Shown here in pieces: positions 31,705-42,836 of a stretch of DNA of 64,000 bases (position 1 is its first letter; the number at the start of each line of letters is the position of its first letter). Source of the DNA: Candidatus Methylopumilus universalis (GTDB lineage Bacteria; Pseudomonadota; Gammaproteobacteria; Burkholderiales; Methylophilaceae). The notes beneath the pieces are model-generated. The model was not told the origin of the DNA. It worked only from the letters and a program-made list of their open reading frames with translations, and made no database searches. The stretch covers positions 372,001 to 436,000 of the forward strand of contig NZ_CP040968.1 of NCBI RefSeq assembly GCF_006365315.1. The letters are read 5' to 3'. The position numbers and the translations under genes are program-made.

Positions 31705-34091
31705 CAATCACAATTGAAATTGATGGCAAGAAGATCAAAGTAGAAAAAAATACGACGATCATTGCAGCTGCAGATAAAGCAGGAATTCCAATTCCTCGTT
31801 TCTGTTATCACAAAAAATTATCGATCGCTGCAAATTGCCGTATGTGTTTGGTGGAGGTAGAGAAATTTAATAAACCATTACCCGCATGCGCTACGCAAGT
31901 TTCAGATGGGATGAAGGTTTCAACAAAATCTAAGATTGCTGTCGAGGCACAGCAAAGTGTCATGGAATTCTTGCTCATTAATCATCCTTTAGATTGTCCA
32001 ATTTGCGATCAAGGTGGCGAGTGTGAGCTTCAAGATACTGCTGTTGCATTTGGCGGTGGTCAAACACGTTATAAGGAAGAAAAACGTGTGGTATTTAATA
32101 AAAATATAGGCCCACTTATTTCAACAGATATGACCCGATGCATTCAATGCACGCGATGTGTAAGATTTTTACAAGAAGTGGGCGGTATGATGGAGCTAGG
32201 TATGGTCGGTCGTGGCGAGCATTCAGAAATTACCGCTTACGTTGATCGATCCATTCAATCAGAACTCTCTGGCAATATTATTGATTTATGTCCTGTAGGA
32301 GCACTTACAAGTAAACCATTTAGATATAAAGCGCGCACATGGGAGTTAATTAGAAGAACAACTTTTGCTCACCATGATAGTCTTGGCTCCCCTCTTGAAG
32401 CACATATTAAACAAAACAAAGTGATCAGAATGCTTCCTCGTGAAGAGGAGTCTATTAATGAATGCTGGATTTCTGATCGTGATCGTTTCTCATATGAAGG
32501 CTTGAATAGTGAAGATCGCTTACAAGTTCCTATGATTAAAGAAAAGGGTCAATGGAAAGAATCAGATTGGGAAACTGCTTTAGCACTTGTAAGTGAAAAA
32601 TTAAAACATGTCCTAGATCATAATGGCCCTGAAGAATTAGGTATCTTAATATCACCTCAAAGCTCAATCGAAGAGGGTTTATTAGCTAAGCAAATAAGTA
32701 ACGCATTAAAGTCACCTCATATTGACCATCGGATACGTCAATCGGACTTTTCAATAAAGCATCAAGGCTCGCCTTGGCTGGGTTGTCGTATTGATGAAAT
32801 CGGTCACTTTGATCAATACCTTTTAATTGGTAGCAATATAAGAAATGAACAGCCACTTTTAGCATCAAGAATTCGTAAGGCCGTAAATCATGGCGCCAAT
32901 CTTTTTATAGTCAACTCAATAGATGCAGATCCTCTTATGACCGTGTCTGAGAAAATGATACAGGCTCCACATAAGCTCCCTTATGCGCTCGCAAAAATTT
33001 TAAAATCGATGACGGAAATAAAAGGCATATTAAAAAAAGATATTAAATTTATAAAAGCTGATATCGAAAAAGTTAAAACAGATAAAACAAGCGATGCAAT
33101 AGCAGAGCATTTAATGAAAAATGTTTTAGCAGGTAAAAAAAATAATACATCATTACTTTTAGGCCAAGCAGCGCAAGAGCATCCAGATTATGCAACCATC
33201 TATCAACTTGCTTTAGAAATTTCAAAATTATCTCAAGCTACTTTTGCTCTATTGCCAAGCTATGCAAATAGTGTCGGACTTCATGCTATCAATGTTCTCC
33301 CTGAAAAAGACGGCTTAAATGCGCGTACGATGTTAGAGAAAAAATTAAAAGCTTATATTTTATTAAATATTGAGCCTCAATTAGATGCATCAAATGCACA
33401 GCTAATGGAAAATGCAATTGTTTCGTCAGACTTCACTGTTGCATTAACTTCATATAATTCGAAATACCTTGAAAATGTGGACGTACTTCTCCCCATCTCA
33501 CCATTTACAGAATCATCAGGTACGATCATTAATATAGAAGGGCGAGTTCAAAGCTACACAGCTGTTACTCAGCCTTTAGGTCAATCAAGACCGGCCTGGA
33601 AAGTGTTAAGAGTATTGGCTAATCATCTTGACTTAAAAGGATTTGATTATGAATCGAGTCTAGATGTTAAAGAAGCGCGCATTAAATCTAATGTTCAATT
33701 CATCTCAAAAGAGCTTTCTAATGAAATCGATATTACAAGCGATTACAAAATACGCAACACGAAGCCAAAGCAATTCTCTCGCATTGGTGAAATACATCAA
33801 TACCTTATAGATCCAATTGTAAGAAGAGCCCCATCTCTTCAAACAGCGATTCAAAAATCAAAAGCACATGCAAAGTTACATCCCTTAGAAATGAAAACAT
33901 TAAGACTTAAAGCGAACGATAAAATTAAAGTTATGCAAGGTAATCAATGGGCGAGTCTTATGGTTATTGAAGACATAAGCATTCCAGAAGGCTCCATCTA
34001 TATACCAAGCGGTATCGATGAAACGGCTAATCTGGCTGATATTTACGGTGATATCACAGTTCAAAAAATAATTCCAAGGGGCGCATCTTAA
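31701..34091 (+). CDS. nuoG: NADH-quinone oxidoreductase subunit G
   Basis: 75-kDa-type subunit with three FeS clusters and a molybdopterin-oxidoreductase-like C-terminal region. The 796 residues begin with a 2Fe-2S ferredoxin domain ([15 protein letters not shown]), continue with the His-ligated cluster region ([18 protein letters not shown]) and [10 protein letters not shown], and then a long domain that has lost its cofactor. Residues about 430-480 are Lys-rich and look less conserved. The gene is in frame and intact. Confidence 0.95.
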   Translation: MTITIEIDGKKIKVEKNTTIIAAADKAGIPIPRFCYHKKLSIAANCRMCLVEVEKFNKPLPACATQVSDGMKVSTKSKIAVEAQQSVMEFLLINHPLDCPICDQGGECELQDTAVAFGGGQTRYKEEKRVVFNKNIGPLISTDMTRCIQCTRCVRFLQEVGGMMELGMVGRGEHSEITAYVDRSIQSELSGNIIDLCPVGALTSKPFRYKARTWELIRRTTFAHHDSLGSPLEAHIKQNKVIRMLPREEESINECWISDRDRFSYEGLNSEDRLQVPMIKEKGQWKESDWETALALVSEKLKHVLDHNGPEELGILISPQSSIEEGLLAKQISNALKSPHIDHRIRQSDFSIKHQGSPWLGCRIDEIGHFDQYLLIGSNIRNEQPLLASRIRKAVNHGANLFIVNSIDADPLMTVSEKMIQAPHKLPYALAKILKSMTEIKGILKKDIKFIKADIEKVKTDKTSDAIAEHLMKNVLAGKKNNTSLLLGQAAQEHPDYATIYQLALEISKLSQATFALLPSYANSVGLHAINVLPEKDGLNARTMLEKKLKAYILLNIEPQLDASNAQLMENAIVSSDFTVALTSYNSKYLENVDVLLPISPFTESSGTIINIEGRVQSYTAVTQPLGQSRPAWKVLRVLANHLDLKGFDYESSLDVKEARIKSNVQFISKELSNEIDITSDYKIRNTKPKQFSRIGEIHQYLIDPIVRRAPSLQTAIQKSKAHAKLHPLEMKTLRLKANDKIKVMQGNQWASLMVIEDISIPEGSIYIPSGIDETANLADIYGDITVQKIIPRGAS

Positions 34092-34092
34092 G

Positions 34093-35124
34093 ATGGATGC
34101 TTTGATGACATCTATATTTGGAATTTGGTGGCCTGATATTGCCAAAACATTATGGGTGCTTTTAAAAATTGTAGCTGTCGTTTTGCCTTTGATGATATCT
34201 GTGGCCTACCTTACTTATTTCGAAAGAAAAGTGATTGGATACATGCAAGTCCGTATCGGACCTAATCGTGTCGGTTATTTTGGATTGCTGCAGCCTATTG
34301 CTGATGCATTAAAGCTTCTATTTAAAGAAATTATTCTTCCTACAGCATCAAATAAAGTTTTATTTTTCTTAGCACCCATTTTGGCAATTGCTCCAGCTTT
34401 TGCAGCCTGGGCTGTCATTCCTTTCGATCTCAATGTGGTGATCGCAGATATTGATGCAAGTCTTTTATATATTTTAGCTATGACATCTATCGCTGTGTAT
34501 GGGGTAATCATTGCTGGTTGGGCTTCAAATTCTAAATATGCTTTTTTAGGAAGTTTACGTTCCGCAGCTCAGATTGTGTCGTATGAAATTGCAATGGGAT
34601 TTACTTTAGTAGGCGTTTTAATGTGTGCCAACAGCTTAAATTTAGGAAAAATTGTCATGGGACAAGAGGGTGGGTTTTGGCATTGGTATATCTGGCCTTT
34701 ATTTCCTTTATTCATCATTTACTTTATTAGTGCTGTAGCAGAAACAAATCGAGCGCCTTTTGACGTGGCTGAAGGTGAGTCAGAAATTGTAGCTGGATTT
34801 CACGTAGAGTATTCAGGCATGGCCTTTGCAGTTTTCTTCTTGGCTGAATATGCAAATATGATTTTAGTATCGATGCTTGCAGCTTTAATGTTCTTAGGTG
34901 GATGGTTATCACCCATTCCATTTATTCCAGATAGCTTTTTATGGCTTTTAATTAAAGTCGCATTTTTATTATTTTTCTTCTTATGGTTTAGAGCGACATT
35001 TCCTCGTTATCGATATGATCAGATTATGCGTCTGGGTTGGAAGATTTTTATTCCAATCACCATTGCTTGGATTGTATTTATTGGAGGCATGATGCAAACC
35101 TCATGGGGATATTTATTTCACTAA
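34093..35124 (+). CDS. nuoH: NADH-quinone oxidoreductase subunit H
   Basis: Membrane subunit that links the quinone chamber to the proton channels. The 343-residue protein has about eight hydrophobic helices, with the family segments [20 protein letters not shown] and [25 protein letters not shown] shown by their key residues (Glu and Asp of the E-channel). It starts one base after the nuoG stop. Confidence 0.96.
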   Translation: MDALMTSIFGIWWPDIAKTLWVLLKIVAVVLPLMISVAYLTYFERKVIGYMQVRIGPNRVGYFGLLQPIADALKLLFKEIILPTASNKVLFFLAPILAIAPAFAAWAVIPFDLNVVIADIDASLLYILAMTSIAVYGVIIAGWASNSKYAFLGSLRSAAQIVSYEIAMGFTLVGVLMCANSLNLGKIVMGQEGGFWHWYIWPLFPLFIIYFISAVAETNRAPFDVAEGESEIVAGFHVEYSGMAFAVFFLAEYANMILVSMLAALMFLGGWLSPIPFIPDSFLWLLIKVAFLLFFFLWFRATFPRYRYDQIMRLGWKIFIPITIAWIVFIGGMMQTSWGYLFH

Positions 35125-35616
35125 ATGATTAAAAAAACTAAACAATTCTTATCAAGCTTGATGCTTATCGAGCTACTTAAAGGCATGCTCCTTACGGGCC
35201 GTTATTTCTTTGCAAGAAAAATTACTGTTCAGTATCCGGAAGAAAGAACGCCACAATCTAATCGCTTTAGAGGCCTTCATGCGCTCCGTCGTTATGCAAA
35301 TGGTGAAGAGCGATGTATTGCATGTAAGTTATGTGAGGCTGTATGTCCTGCAATGGCAATCACTATTGAATCTGAAGAGCGCGAGGATAAAACGAGACGG
35401 ACAACACGTTACGATATTGATCTTACTAAATGTATCTTTTGTGGTTTCTGCGAAGAATCTTGCCCAGTAGACTCGATTGTTGAGACGAGAATTTTTGATT
35501 ATCACGGCGAATCGCGAGGCGATTTGCTTTATACAAAAGAAATGTTACTTGCGGTAGGTGACAAATATGAAAAACAAATTGCGGAAGATCGCGCTCAAGA
35601 TGAGAGGTTTCGATAA
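35125..35616 (+). CDS. nuoI: NADH-quinone oxidoreductase subunit I
   Basis: Peripheral subunit with two 4Fe-4S clusters (N6a, N6b) that pass electrons to NuoB. The 163-residue protein contains two ferredoxin motifs: [12 protein letters not shown] and [12 protein letters not shown]. The N-terminal amphipathic helix rests on NuoH. It abuts nuoH (start 35125) and is followed by nuoJ after two bases. Confidence 0.97.
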   Translation: MIKKTKQFLSSLMLIELLKGMLLTGRYFFARKITVQYPEERTPQSNRFRGLHALRRYANGEERCIACKLCEAVCPAMAITIESEEREDKTRRTTRYDIDLTKCIFCGFCEESCPVDSIVETRIFDYHGESRGDLLYTKEMLLAVGDKYEKQIAEDRAQDERFR

Positions 35617-35618
35617 AC

Positions 35619-36245
35619 ATGTTTGAGTTTAAAGATTTCGTCTTTTATGTTTTGTCTTTCGTCCTTCTAGCTTCAGGATTAAGCGTCATTACTTCCAGAA
35701 ATCCTGTAACTGCAGCGCTATCTCTTGTTCTAGCATTTTTTAATGCTGCAGGTATTTGGCTTCTTTTGCATGCTGAATTTTTAGCGATTGCTTTAGTGCT
35801 TGTGTATGTTGGTGCTGTGATGGTCTTATTTCTTTTTGTGGTCATGATGCTTGATATTAATCTTGATAAATTAAGAGAAGGTTTTTGGGATTATCTGCCT
35901 ATGGCAGGATTTATTGGCGTCCTCATGATGGTTGAAATGGTGATGGTATTTAAAACTAAACAATTTAATCTTTCACCTATTTCAGAATCAATTTCAAGTA
36001 CATCGAATACAGAAATGATAGGCAATACATTGTATTCAACTTATGTGCTTCCATTTGAGCTAGCTTCTGTCGTATTGCTTATCGCAATTATTTCAGCCAT
36101 TGCATTGACGCTTCGCGATCGTAAAGATAGTAAAAAGGCTAATCCTGGTGATCAGGTGGCTGTAAAACGAGAAGATCGAGTGCGATTAGTTCAAATGAAG
36201 TCGGAAGAAAAATACATAAAACCTAAAAAGAAGGAGAGAACATGA
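35619..36245 (+). CDS. nuoJ: NADH-quinone oxidoreductase subunit J
   Basis: Membrane subunit with five hydrophobic helices in 208 residues. The third carries the conserved [17 protein letters not shown] segment, where a pi-bulge is known in the family. The C-terminal 40 residues are charged and Lys/Arg rich. It overlaps nuoK by four bases. Confidence 0.94.
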   Translation: MFEFKDFVFYVLSFVLLASGLSVITSRNPVTAALSLVLAFFNAAGIWLLLHAEFLAIALVLVYVGAVMVLFLFVVMMLDINLDKLREGFWDYLPMAGFIGVLMMVEMVMVFKTKQFNLSPISESISSTSNTEMIGNTLYSTYVLPFELASVVLLIAIISAIALTLRDRKDSKKANPGDQVAVKREDRVRLVQMKSEEKYIKPKKKERT

Positions 36246-36547
36246 TTGGTTTATCGCATTATCTTATCCTTGCCGCGATTTTATTTACAATCAGTGTGGT
36301 GGGTATTTTTCTTAATCGAAAAAATATCATTATTTTACTTATGTCGATTGAGTTAATGTTGCTCGCAGTTAATATCAACTTTATTGCTTTCTCACATTAT
36401 TTAAATGATATTGCTGGTCAAATTTTTGTTTTTTTTATTTTAACGGTGGCAGCTGCAGAATCTGCGATAGGTTTAGCAATTATCGTTTTAATTTTCAGAA
36501 ATACTCGCTCTATTAATGTAGACGACTTAAATCGTCTTAACGGGTAA
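36242..36547 (+). CDS. nuoK: NADH-quinone oxidoreductase subunit K
   Basis: A 101-residue membrane subunit with three helices and the two conserved buried glutamates: one in [14 protein letters not shown] and one in [14 protein letters not shown]. These belong to the proton pathway. It overlaps nuoJ and is followed by nuoL after four bases. Confidence 0.96.
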   Translation: MIGLSHYLILAAILFTISVVGIFLNRKNIIILLMSIELMLLAVNINFIAFSHYLNDIAGQIFVFFILTVAAAESAIGLAIIVLIFRNTRSINVDDLNRLNG

Positions 36548-36551
36548 TCAT

Positions 36552-38555
36552 TTGAATTCTATCTATCCATATCTAGCCGTTCCTTTATTGCCCCTAATCG
36601 CATCTTTTTGCGTGGGTATTTTGGGTCGAAAATTGCCAGAGTATTTTGCTTCAAGCATGACAATCGCCTCTGTCTTTTTTGCGTTTGTTATCTCATGCAT
36701 AACTTTAAATGAGACTCTAAACGGTTTAGTTTTAAATCAAACCATCTATCAATGGCTTGTCACAGGCCACTATCAATTTGAAGTCGGATTCTTAATTGAT
36801 AATTTAACTGCCATGATGATGGTGGTTGTGACTTTTGTATCTTTGATGGTTCATATTTATACGATGGGTTACATGAAAGGTGACCCAGGCTATCGAAGAT
36901 TTTTTAGTTACATCTCCTTGTTTACCTTTTCAATGCTGATGTTAGTCATGAGCAATAACTTTATGCAGCTCTTTTTTGGATGGGAGGCGGTAGGTCTTGT
37001 TTCATATCTTCTGATTGGATTCTGGTTTGAGAGACCCACTGCAATCTATGCAAACTTAAAAGCCTTTTTAGTAAATCGCGTCGGCGATTTCGGTTTTATT
37101 TTAGGGATTGCTTTGATTCTATATTGGACAGGTTCTCTTGATTACGCGACGGTTTTCAAAAGTACAGGCATTATGGCGGCCCATACAATGCAGTTATTTG
37201 GTCAGCCTATTAATGTGGTTACCGTAATATGTATTTTGTTATTTATTGGGGCTATGGGCAAATCTGCACAAGTGCCTCTTCATGTGTGGCTTCCAGATTC
37301 GATGGAAGGTCCGACACCTATATCAGCCCTGATTCATGCGGCAACCATGGTAACTGCAGGTATCTTTATGGTCTCACGCACATCACCTTTATTTGAGCTT
37401 TCTGATACAGCGCTTTCATTCGTTATGATCATTGGTGCTATTACAGCCTTGTTTATGGGCTTATTGGGCATCATTCAAAATGATATTAAGCGTGTCATAG
37501 CTTACTCAACACTTTCACAATTAGGTTATATGACGGTGGCGTTAGGCGCTTCAGCTTATTCGGTGGCTATGTTTCATCTCATGACGCACGCATTCTTTAA
37601 AGCCTTACTTTTCTTAGGTGCTGGTTCAGTCATTATAGGTATGCATCACGATCAAAATATTCAAAACATGGGCAACTTAAAAAAATACATGCCTGTGACT
37701 TGGATAACTTTTTTGATTGGCTCTTTAGCATTAATAGGGACGCCATTATTTTCAGGATTTTATTCAAAAGATAGTTTGATTGAGGCTGTGAAGTTATCCC
37801 ACATTTCAGGAAGTCACTTCGCTTATTTTTCTGTATTGGTTGGTGTATTCGTAACAGCTTTTTATTCTTTTAGACTTTATTTCCTTGTGTTTCATGGCAA
37901 AGAGAAGTGGCGTCTTCAAAAACTTGCTCATCATGACGATCATCATCATGGCTTAAGTCCAAAAGATAACCCACATGAGAGTTCGTTAAGCGTTACTTTG
38001 CCATTAGTGCTTCTCGCTATCCCTTCTGTTGTGATTGGCTTTATGACAATCGAGCCAATTTTATTCGGTAGTTTTTTTGCACAAAGTATTTTCTTAGATA
38101 TTGAAGCGCATCCTACGATGGAATACTTAAGCCATCACTATAGAGAAATTTATCATGGACCCTTTGGTATGGCTTTGCATAGCATCACAAGCCTACCTTT
38201 CTTATTCGCACTTAGTGGCGTTGCTTTTGCTTATTACTGTTATGAAGTGAATTTAAATTTACCTAAAGTAATTTTTAACCGCACACAAATAATTTACAAA
38301 GTGTTACAAAACAAATATGGCTTTGATTCATTCAATGAAAAGTTCTTTGCATTTGGCAGTCGTCTCTTAGGTGAGAAATTCTGGCAAATTGGCGATGTCA
38401 AAATTATTGATGGATGGCTTGTGAATGGAACTGCTAAATCAATTAGTAAGTTTGCAGAAAAAATACGTGTGATTCAATCAGGTTATATTTACCACTATGC
38501 TTTTGCGATGGTGATAGGTGTATTTTTATTCTTAACCTTCTTTATCAAAATATAA
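36552..38555 (+). CDS. nuoL: NADH-quinone oxidoreductase subunit L
   Basis: Distal antiporter-like proton-pumping subunit with the lateral helix. The 667-residue protein has about 15-16 hydrophobic helices; FFGWEAVGLVSYLLIGFW holds the key Glu, and GKSAQVPLHVWLPDSMEGPTP contains the key Lys. A His-rich cytoplasmic/periplasmic loop (HHDDHHHGLSPKDNPH, about 460) stands out. The start is TTG at 36552, five bases after the nuoK stop; the N-terminal MNSIYPYLAVPLLP is typical. Confidence 0.95.
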   Translation: MNSIYPYLAVPLLPLIASFCVGILGRKLPEYFASSMTIASVFFAFVISCITLNETLNGLVLNQTIYQWLVTGHYQFEVGFLIDNLTAMMMVVVTFVSLMVHIYTMGYMKGDPGYRRFFSYISLFTFSMLMLVMSNNFMQLFFGWEAVGLVSYLLIGFWFERPTAIYANLKAFLVNRVGDFGFILGIALILYWTGSLDYATVFKSTGIMAAHTMQLFGQPINVVTVICILLFIGAMGKSAQVPLHVWLPDSMEGPTPISALIHAATMVTAGIFMVSRTSPLFELSDTALSFVMIIGAITALFMGLLGIIQNDIKRVIAYSTLSQLGYMTVALGASAYSVAMFHLMTHAFFKALLFLGAGSVIIGMHHDQNIQNMGNLKKYMPVTWITFLIGSLALIGTPLFSGFYSKDSLIEAVKLSHISGSHFAYFSVLVGVFVTAFYSFRLYFLVFHGKEKWRLQKLAHHDDHHHGLSPKDNPHESSLSVTLPLVLLAIPSVVIGFMTIEPILFGSFFAQSIFLDIEAHPTMEYLSHHYREIYHGPFGMALHSITSLPFLFALSGVAFAYYCYEVNLNLPKVIFNRTQIIYKVLQNKYGFDSFNEKFFAFGSRLLGEKFWQIGDVKIIDGWLVNGTAKSISKFAEKIRVIQSGYIYHYAFAMVIGVFLFLTFFIKI

Positions 38556-38556
38556 G

Positions 38557-40059
38557 ATGAATTTAACTCACCTACTAAGCTTCTCAATTTGGACACCTAT
38601 TTTTTTAGGTGGCCTTATACTTTTATTAAGTGGAAAAATGAGTGATACCCAAGCCAAATGGTTTTCACTTTTCAGTAGCGTGATTTCATTTTTAATCACT
38701 ATCCCACTTTACACAGCATTTGATTTTTCATTTGGACAGTTTCAGTTTCAGGAATTCTTTCATTGGATTCCTGCCTTTCATATTAATTACCATTTAGGCG
38801 TCGATGGTTTTGCGGTGCCGTTAATTCTTTTAACAAGCTTCACTACAGTTATTGTTGTGATGGCTTCATGGCGATCAATACAAGATAGAGTTGCGCAATA
38901 CATGGCAGCTTTCTTGATCATGTCAGGCCTCATGATTGGTGTTTTTAGTGCACTTGATGCCATGCTCTATTACATTTTTTGGGAGGCAATGCTTATCCCT
39001 ATGTTCTTGGTGATTGGTATTTGGGGTGGACCTAATAGAATTTATGCCACGATCAAATTCTTTTTATATACCGTTTTAGGCTCATTATTAATGCTAGTCG
39101 CATTCATTTACCTTTACTTGCATACACATTCATTCGAGGTAGTAGATTTTTATAATGCCGGTCTAGGTCTCTATCCGCAGATCTTTATTTTCTTAGCTTT
39201 CTTTATGGCTTTTGCAGTAAAAATTCCTATGTGGCCTTTGCATACATGGTTACCTGATGCTCACGTTGAAGCACCTACTGGTGGATCAGTTGTTTTGGCA
39301 GCAGTGATGTTGAAATTAGGCGCATATAGTTTTATGCGATTTGCAATGCCGATTGCACCTGAAGCCGCGATTTATTTAAAAGATTTTATGGTGACTTTGT
39401 CACTCATTGCTATTTTATATATTGCATTGATTGCTATTGTGCAAAAAGATATGAAAAAATTGATCGCTTATTCATCGATATCACATATGGGCTTTGTCAC
39501 GCTAGGTCTATTTATGTTTAATGCAATTGGTATTGAGGGTGCGTACGTTCAAATGATTTCTCATGGTTTTATTTCTGCAGCCATGTTCTTATCTGTAGGT
39601 GTTTTATATGACAGATTACACACAAGACAGATTGCAGATTATGGTGGTGTCATTCACGCAATGCCTACCTTTGCAGCTTTTGCTGTATTTTTTGCCATGG
39701 CCAATTGTGGGCTTCCTGGTACTTCAGGTTTTGTAGGAGAATTTATGGTGATCATGAGTGCGATGCAAAACAATTTTTGGATTGCATTAATAGCGGCAAG
39801 CTCTCTGATCTTCGGTGCTGCTTATTCTTTATGGATGGTGAAGCGCGTATTTTATGGCGAACCACGTAATCAAAAAATTAGTGCACTTAAAGATATCTCA
39901 TGGCGTGAATTCTTTATCCTGTCTATATTGGCAGTGCTCATTATTTTAGTGGGTGTTTACCCAAAAGTTATTACGGATATGACAAATGCAACGACAGTTC
40001 AATTTCTAGAGCATATGCATTTGATAAAACCAGTCACACCATTACCTTTGGATATATAA
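38557..40059 (+). CDS. nuoM: NADH-quinone oxidoreductase subunit M
   Basis: Antiporter-like proton-pumping subunit. The 500-residue protein has about 14 hydrophobic helices, the charged residue context YYIFWEAMLIPMFLVIG (Glu) and KIPMWPLHTWLPDAHVEAPT (Lys), and a second Lys in QKDMKKLIAYSSISHMG. It starts one base after nuoL and abuts nuoN. Confidence 0.96.
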   Translation: MNLTHLLSFSIWTPIFLGGLILLLSGKMSDTQAKWFSLFSSVISFLITIPLYTAFDFSFGQFQFQEFFHWIPAFHINYHLGVDGFAVPLILLTSFTTVIVVMASWRSIQDRVAQYMAAFLIMSGLMIGVFSALDAMLYYIFWEAMLIPMFLVIGIWGGPNRIYATIKFFLYTVLGSLLMLVAFIYLYLHTHSFEVVDFYNAGLGLYPQIFIFLAFFMAFAVKIPMWPLHTWLPDAHVEAPTGGSVVLAAVMLKLGAYSFMRFAMPIAPEAAIYLKDFMVTLSLIAILYIALIAIVQKDMKKLIAYSSISHMGFVTLGLFMFNAIGIEGAYVQMISHGFISAAMFLSVGVLYDRLHTRQIADYGGVIHAMPTFAAFAVFFAMANCGLPGTSGFVGEFMVIMSAMQNNFWIALIAASSLIFGAAYSLWMVKRVFYGEPRNQKISALKDISWREFFILSILAVLIILVGVYPKVITDMTNATTVQFLEHMHLIKPVTPLPLDI

Positions 40060-41511
40060 ATGAATCAACTTATTCAATCCGATCTTTTTTTAATCTTGCC
40101 AGAAATTTTTGTGCTTTCAATGGCAATGGTTGTGCTGATGACAGATTTATTCATTAAGCCTTCTTCGCGTTGGATTATTTTTGCTTTATCTCAATTCACT
40201 TTATTAGGCGGTGCTTATTTAACTGGCCAACATTTTAGTCACGAAACACAATTTGCTTTTTCAAATATGTTTGTTCGTGACGGCTTGGCAGATTTTTTAA
40301 AAATGATAAGTTATATAGGCACCTCACTTATTTTTTTCTATAGCCGGTCTTACATGAAAGATCGGGATTTATATCGTGGCGAATACTTTGCGCTCGTTCT
40401 ATTTGCATTGCTGGGCATGATGATTATGATCTCAAGCCATAACATGCTTCTTGTTTATATGGGCTTAGAGCTTCTCTCTTTATGTTTATATTCTCTTACG
40501 GCCCTTGATCGTGATAACCAAAAAGCCACTGAGTCAGCAATTAAATATTTTGTATTAGGTGCTCTTGCATCAGGTCTTCTTCTATACGGTATGTCGATGA
40601 TTTATGGTGCGACCTCGAGTCTAGATTTAAGCGTTATTTCAACAACATTATTGAATCATCCTACAGACCATGCAATTCTTATACTAGGTCTGGTCTTTGT
40701 GGTCGCCGGCCTTGCATTTAAATTAGGCGCAGTACCTTTTCAAATGTGGGTCCCTGACGTCTACGAAGGATCACCTTCATCAATTGCCATGCTCATTAGT
40801 TCTGTACCTAAATTAGCAGCTTTTGCAATTACACTTCGTATACTAGGCGAAGGACTTCAATCTATGATGGTTGATTGGAAACAAATGATGCTCATTATGG
40901 CGGTGCTTTCCATTGGTATTGGAAATATCACAGCTATTGCACAAACAAATATTAAACGTATGTATGCATACTCAACGATTTCTCATATTGGCTTTATTCT
41001 TTTTGGCTTGATGAGCGGTACACTTAATGGTTATGCATCTAGTTTATTTTACGTTGTGAGTTATATGTTTATGACTCTTGTATCTTTTGGAATACTCATG
41101 ATGATGTCTCGGAAAAATTTTGAGTGTGAGCTGCTTGAGGATTTTAAAGGTTTGAATAAGAGAAATCCTTGGTATGCATTCCTTATGCTCATTACTATGT
41201 TGAGCATGGCAGGTATACCTCCTACCATAGGGTTCTATGCAAAATTCATGGTGCTTCAAGCGGCCTTTGATGCGGGCTTTGCAATTTTTGTTGTCTATGC
41301 AGTTATGATGGCCTTGATAGGGATGTTTTATTATATGAGGATTGTAAAGCTGATGTATTTTGATGAGCCAAAATTAAAAGGTAAATTAGATGTCCCAATG
41401 GATATGCAATGGATTTTATCGGCTAACGCATTAGCACTTCTGGTTATTGGTTTAGTACCCCATACATTTATGCAAGCAACAACGCAAGCAGTAGCTTTGA
41501 GTCTTCATTAA
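40060..41511 (+). CDS. nuoN: NADH-quinone oxidoreductase subunit N
   Basis: Third antiporter-like subunit, 483 residues with about 14 hydrophobic helices. Key contexts are YMGLELLSLCLYSL (Glu), KLGAVPFQMWVPDVYEGSP (Lys) and TNIKRMYAYSTISHIGF (Lys). It closes the complex I operon and abuts the DUF2818 gene directly (41511/41512). All 14 subunits A-N are present and intact. Confidence 0.96.
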   Translation: MNQLIQSDLFLILPEIFVLSMAMVVLMTDLFIKPSSRWIIFALSQFTLLGGAYLTGQHFSHETQFAFSNMFVRDGLADFLKMISYIGTSLIFFYSRSYMKDRDLYRGEYFALVLFALLGMMIMISSHNMLLVYMGLELLSLCLYSLTALDRDNQKATESAIKYFVLGALASGLLLYGMSMIYGATSSLDLSVISTTLLNHPTDHAILILGLVFVVAGLAFKLGAVPFQMWVPDVYEGSPSSIAMLISSVPKLAAFAITLRILGEGLQSMMVDWKQMMLIMAVLSIGIGNITAIAQTNIKRMYAYSTISHIGFILFGLMSGTLNGYASSLFYVVSYMFMTLVSFGILMMMSRKNFECELLEDFKGLNKRNPWYAFLMLITMLSMAGIPPTIGFYAKFMVLQAAFDAGFAIFVVYAVMMALIGMFYYMRIVKLMYFDEPKLKGKLDVPMDMQWILSANALALLVIGLVPHTFMQATTQAVALSLH

Positions 41512-41799
41512 ATGACGCAATCAATACTCATTCTGATTACGATCATCATGGCCAATATCCCTTGGATGTTTAGTGACTTTCTTTTTATTAAGAAATTTAC
41601 ATCCCATAAAAAACCTTTTTCTTGGGCTTTGTTTGAAGTGGTGATTCTGTATTTTATTACCGGTGGCATTTTACTTTTTGCAGAGCTTAAAATGATAGGA
41701 CATATTCAATCGCAAGCTTGGGAATTTTATGCGGTGACTTTCTTTTTATTTTTAGTTTTCTCTTTTCCTGGATTTATTTTTAAAACGCTTTGGAAATAA
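41512..41799 (+). CDS. DUF2818 membrane protein after nuoN
   Basis: A 95-residue protein with three hydrophobic helices. Proteins of this family follow nuoN in many betaproteobacteria, and NIPWMFSDFLFIKKF with the FFLFLVFSFPGFIFKTLW tail fits it. No function is known; the tight position suggests a role in complex I assembly or stability, which is inference. It overlaps the start of the epimerase gene by ten bases. Confidence 0.8.
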   Translation: MTQSILILITIIMANIPWMFSDFLFIKKFTSHKKPFSWALFEVVILYFITGGILLFAELKMIGHIQSQAWEFYAVTFFLFLVFSFPGFIFKTLWK

Positions 41800-42638
41800 A
41801 ATCTCTTAAAATTTTAATTGTAGGCTGCGGTCAACTCGGTTTTTCAATCGTCAAAAATGCTGATCCTGATATATTTAAATTATATGGATTTAGTCGAAGT
41901 TTAAGAAAATCACCCCCTTCTATCGAAATGCATCAAGTTGATATTTTAAAAACTGAAGCTATTGATGCCATTAAGTTAATAAATCCTGAAATTATTATCT
42001 ACGCTGTTTCTGCAGATACTCAGTCAATTGAAAGTTACCAAGAGCATTATGTAGCGGGCTTAAAAAATACTTACAAAGCGATTTTAGAGCTTGATCAATT
42101 CAAGCATCTTTTCTTTGTTTCAAGTACAAGAGTTTATGGACAAAAAACGACTAAGATTTTAAGTGAGCTTGATATAGCAGAGCCTTCTGATTATGGAGGT
42201 GAAGCTTTATTAGAAGCTGAAACGGTTGCCCGCCAACTAAAAGATAAAGCCACTATATTACGTTTGTCTGGTATTTACGGCCCTAATCGAACGCGTATGA
42301 TTCAATTGGCCCAAAGTAATCCAGGTAATTGGCCTGCAACTAATAATTGGTCTAATCGAATTCACGAAGAAGATGCTGCGCGTTTTATTGTATTTCTTAT
42401 AAATCGAATTATGCTGAATGAACCTATCGAGTCACTTTATCTTGTGACGGATGGTGTGCCGACTAAACAATATGACGTATTAACGTGGATCAGAAATCGT
42501 CTGCAATTAACAACCGATACTATTGAAGTTCCGATCTTGGAAAGCGGGAAACAATTGCAATCTGTTTTGTTGAATCAAAGTGGATTTGAATTAAAGTACC
42601 CCGATTTTACATATGGTTACGAAGCGATCATTGATTAG
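41790..42638 (+). CDS. NAD(P)-dependent epimerase/dehydratase-like SDR protein (YeeZ type)
   Basis: A 282-residue extended short-chain dehydrogenase-like protein. The nucleotide loop reads VGCGQLG near residue 13 in place of the usual GxxGxxG, as in YeeZ-type proteins; SSTRVYG holds the Ser/Tyr area but no full YxxxK follows, so catalysis is uncertain. The start is TTG at 41790, inside the end of the DUF2818 gene. The substrate is unknown. The promoter of tRNA-Val lies inside its last codons. Confidence 0.75.
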   Translation: MEIKSLKILIVGCGQLGFSIVKNADPDIFKLYGFSRSLRKSPPSIEMHQVDILKTEAIDAIKLINPEIIIYAVSADTQSIESYQEHYVAGLKNTYKAILELDQFKHLFFVSSTRVYGQKTTKILSELDIAEPSDYGGEALLEAETVARQLKDKATILRLSGIYGPNRTRMIQLAQSNPGNWPATNNWSNRIHEEDAARFIVFLINRIMLNEPIESLYLVTDGVPTKQYDVLTWIRNRLQLTTDTIEVPILESGKQLQSVLLNQSGFELKYPDFTYGYEAIID

Positions 42639-42659
42639 GGTTCTTCAATAGGATAGAAT
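42631..42659 (+). promoter_or_regulatory. Predicted promoter of tRNA-Val
   Basis: TTGATT (42631-42636) and TAGAAT (42654-42659) are separated by 17 bases, and the -10 ends 19 bases before the tRNA. The -35 lies in the last codons of the SDR gene. Confidence 0.6.
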
Positions 42660-42678
42660 CCAAACTCCTAAATTCTTT

Positions 42679-42755
42679 AGGCGCGTAGCTCAGCTGGTTA
42701 GAGCACCACCTTGACATGGTGGGGGTCGTTGGTTCGATTCCAATCGCGCCTACCA
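42679..42755 (+). tRNA. tRNA-Val (GAC)
   Basis: A 77-base cloverleaf with acceptor AGGCGCG/CGCGCCT, anticodon stem CCACC/GGTGG around TTGACAT (anticodon GAC), T-loop GTTCGATTC and encoded CCA. It separates the nuo transcript from the thrS cluster. Confidence 0.97.
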
Positions 42756-42836
42756 ATTTTTTGCCTCATGGCTCAAGCTATCAAGAATGCTTAAAAGCTT
42801 ATAAAATGATGCAATGCTAAATGATTCAATTCAACT

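Noticed and set aside
31701-34091. Frameshift or insertion in nuoG in the Lys-rich part of its C-terminal domain
   Set aside because: The frame is continuous from the ferredoxin domain to the usual end and the length is within the family range.
42756-42836. tRNA-like operator or T-box before thrS
   Set aside because: The 81-base gap is AT-rich, with no anticodon-like loop or stable stem recognisable by eye.
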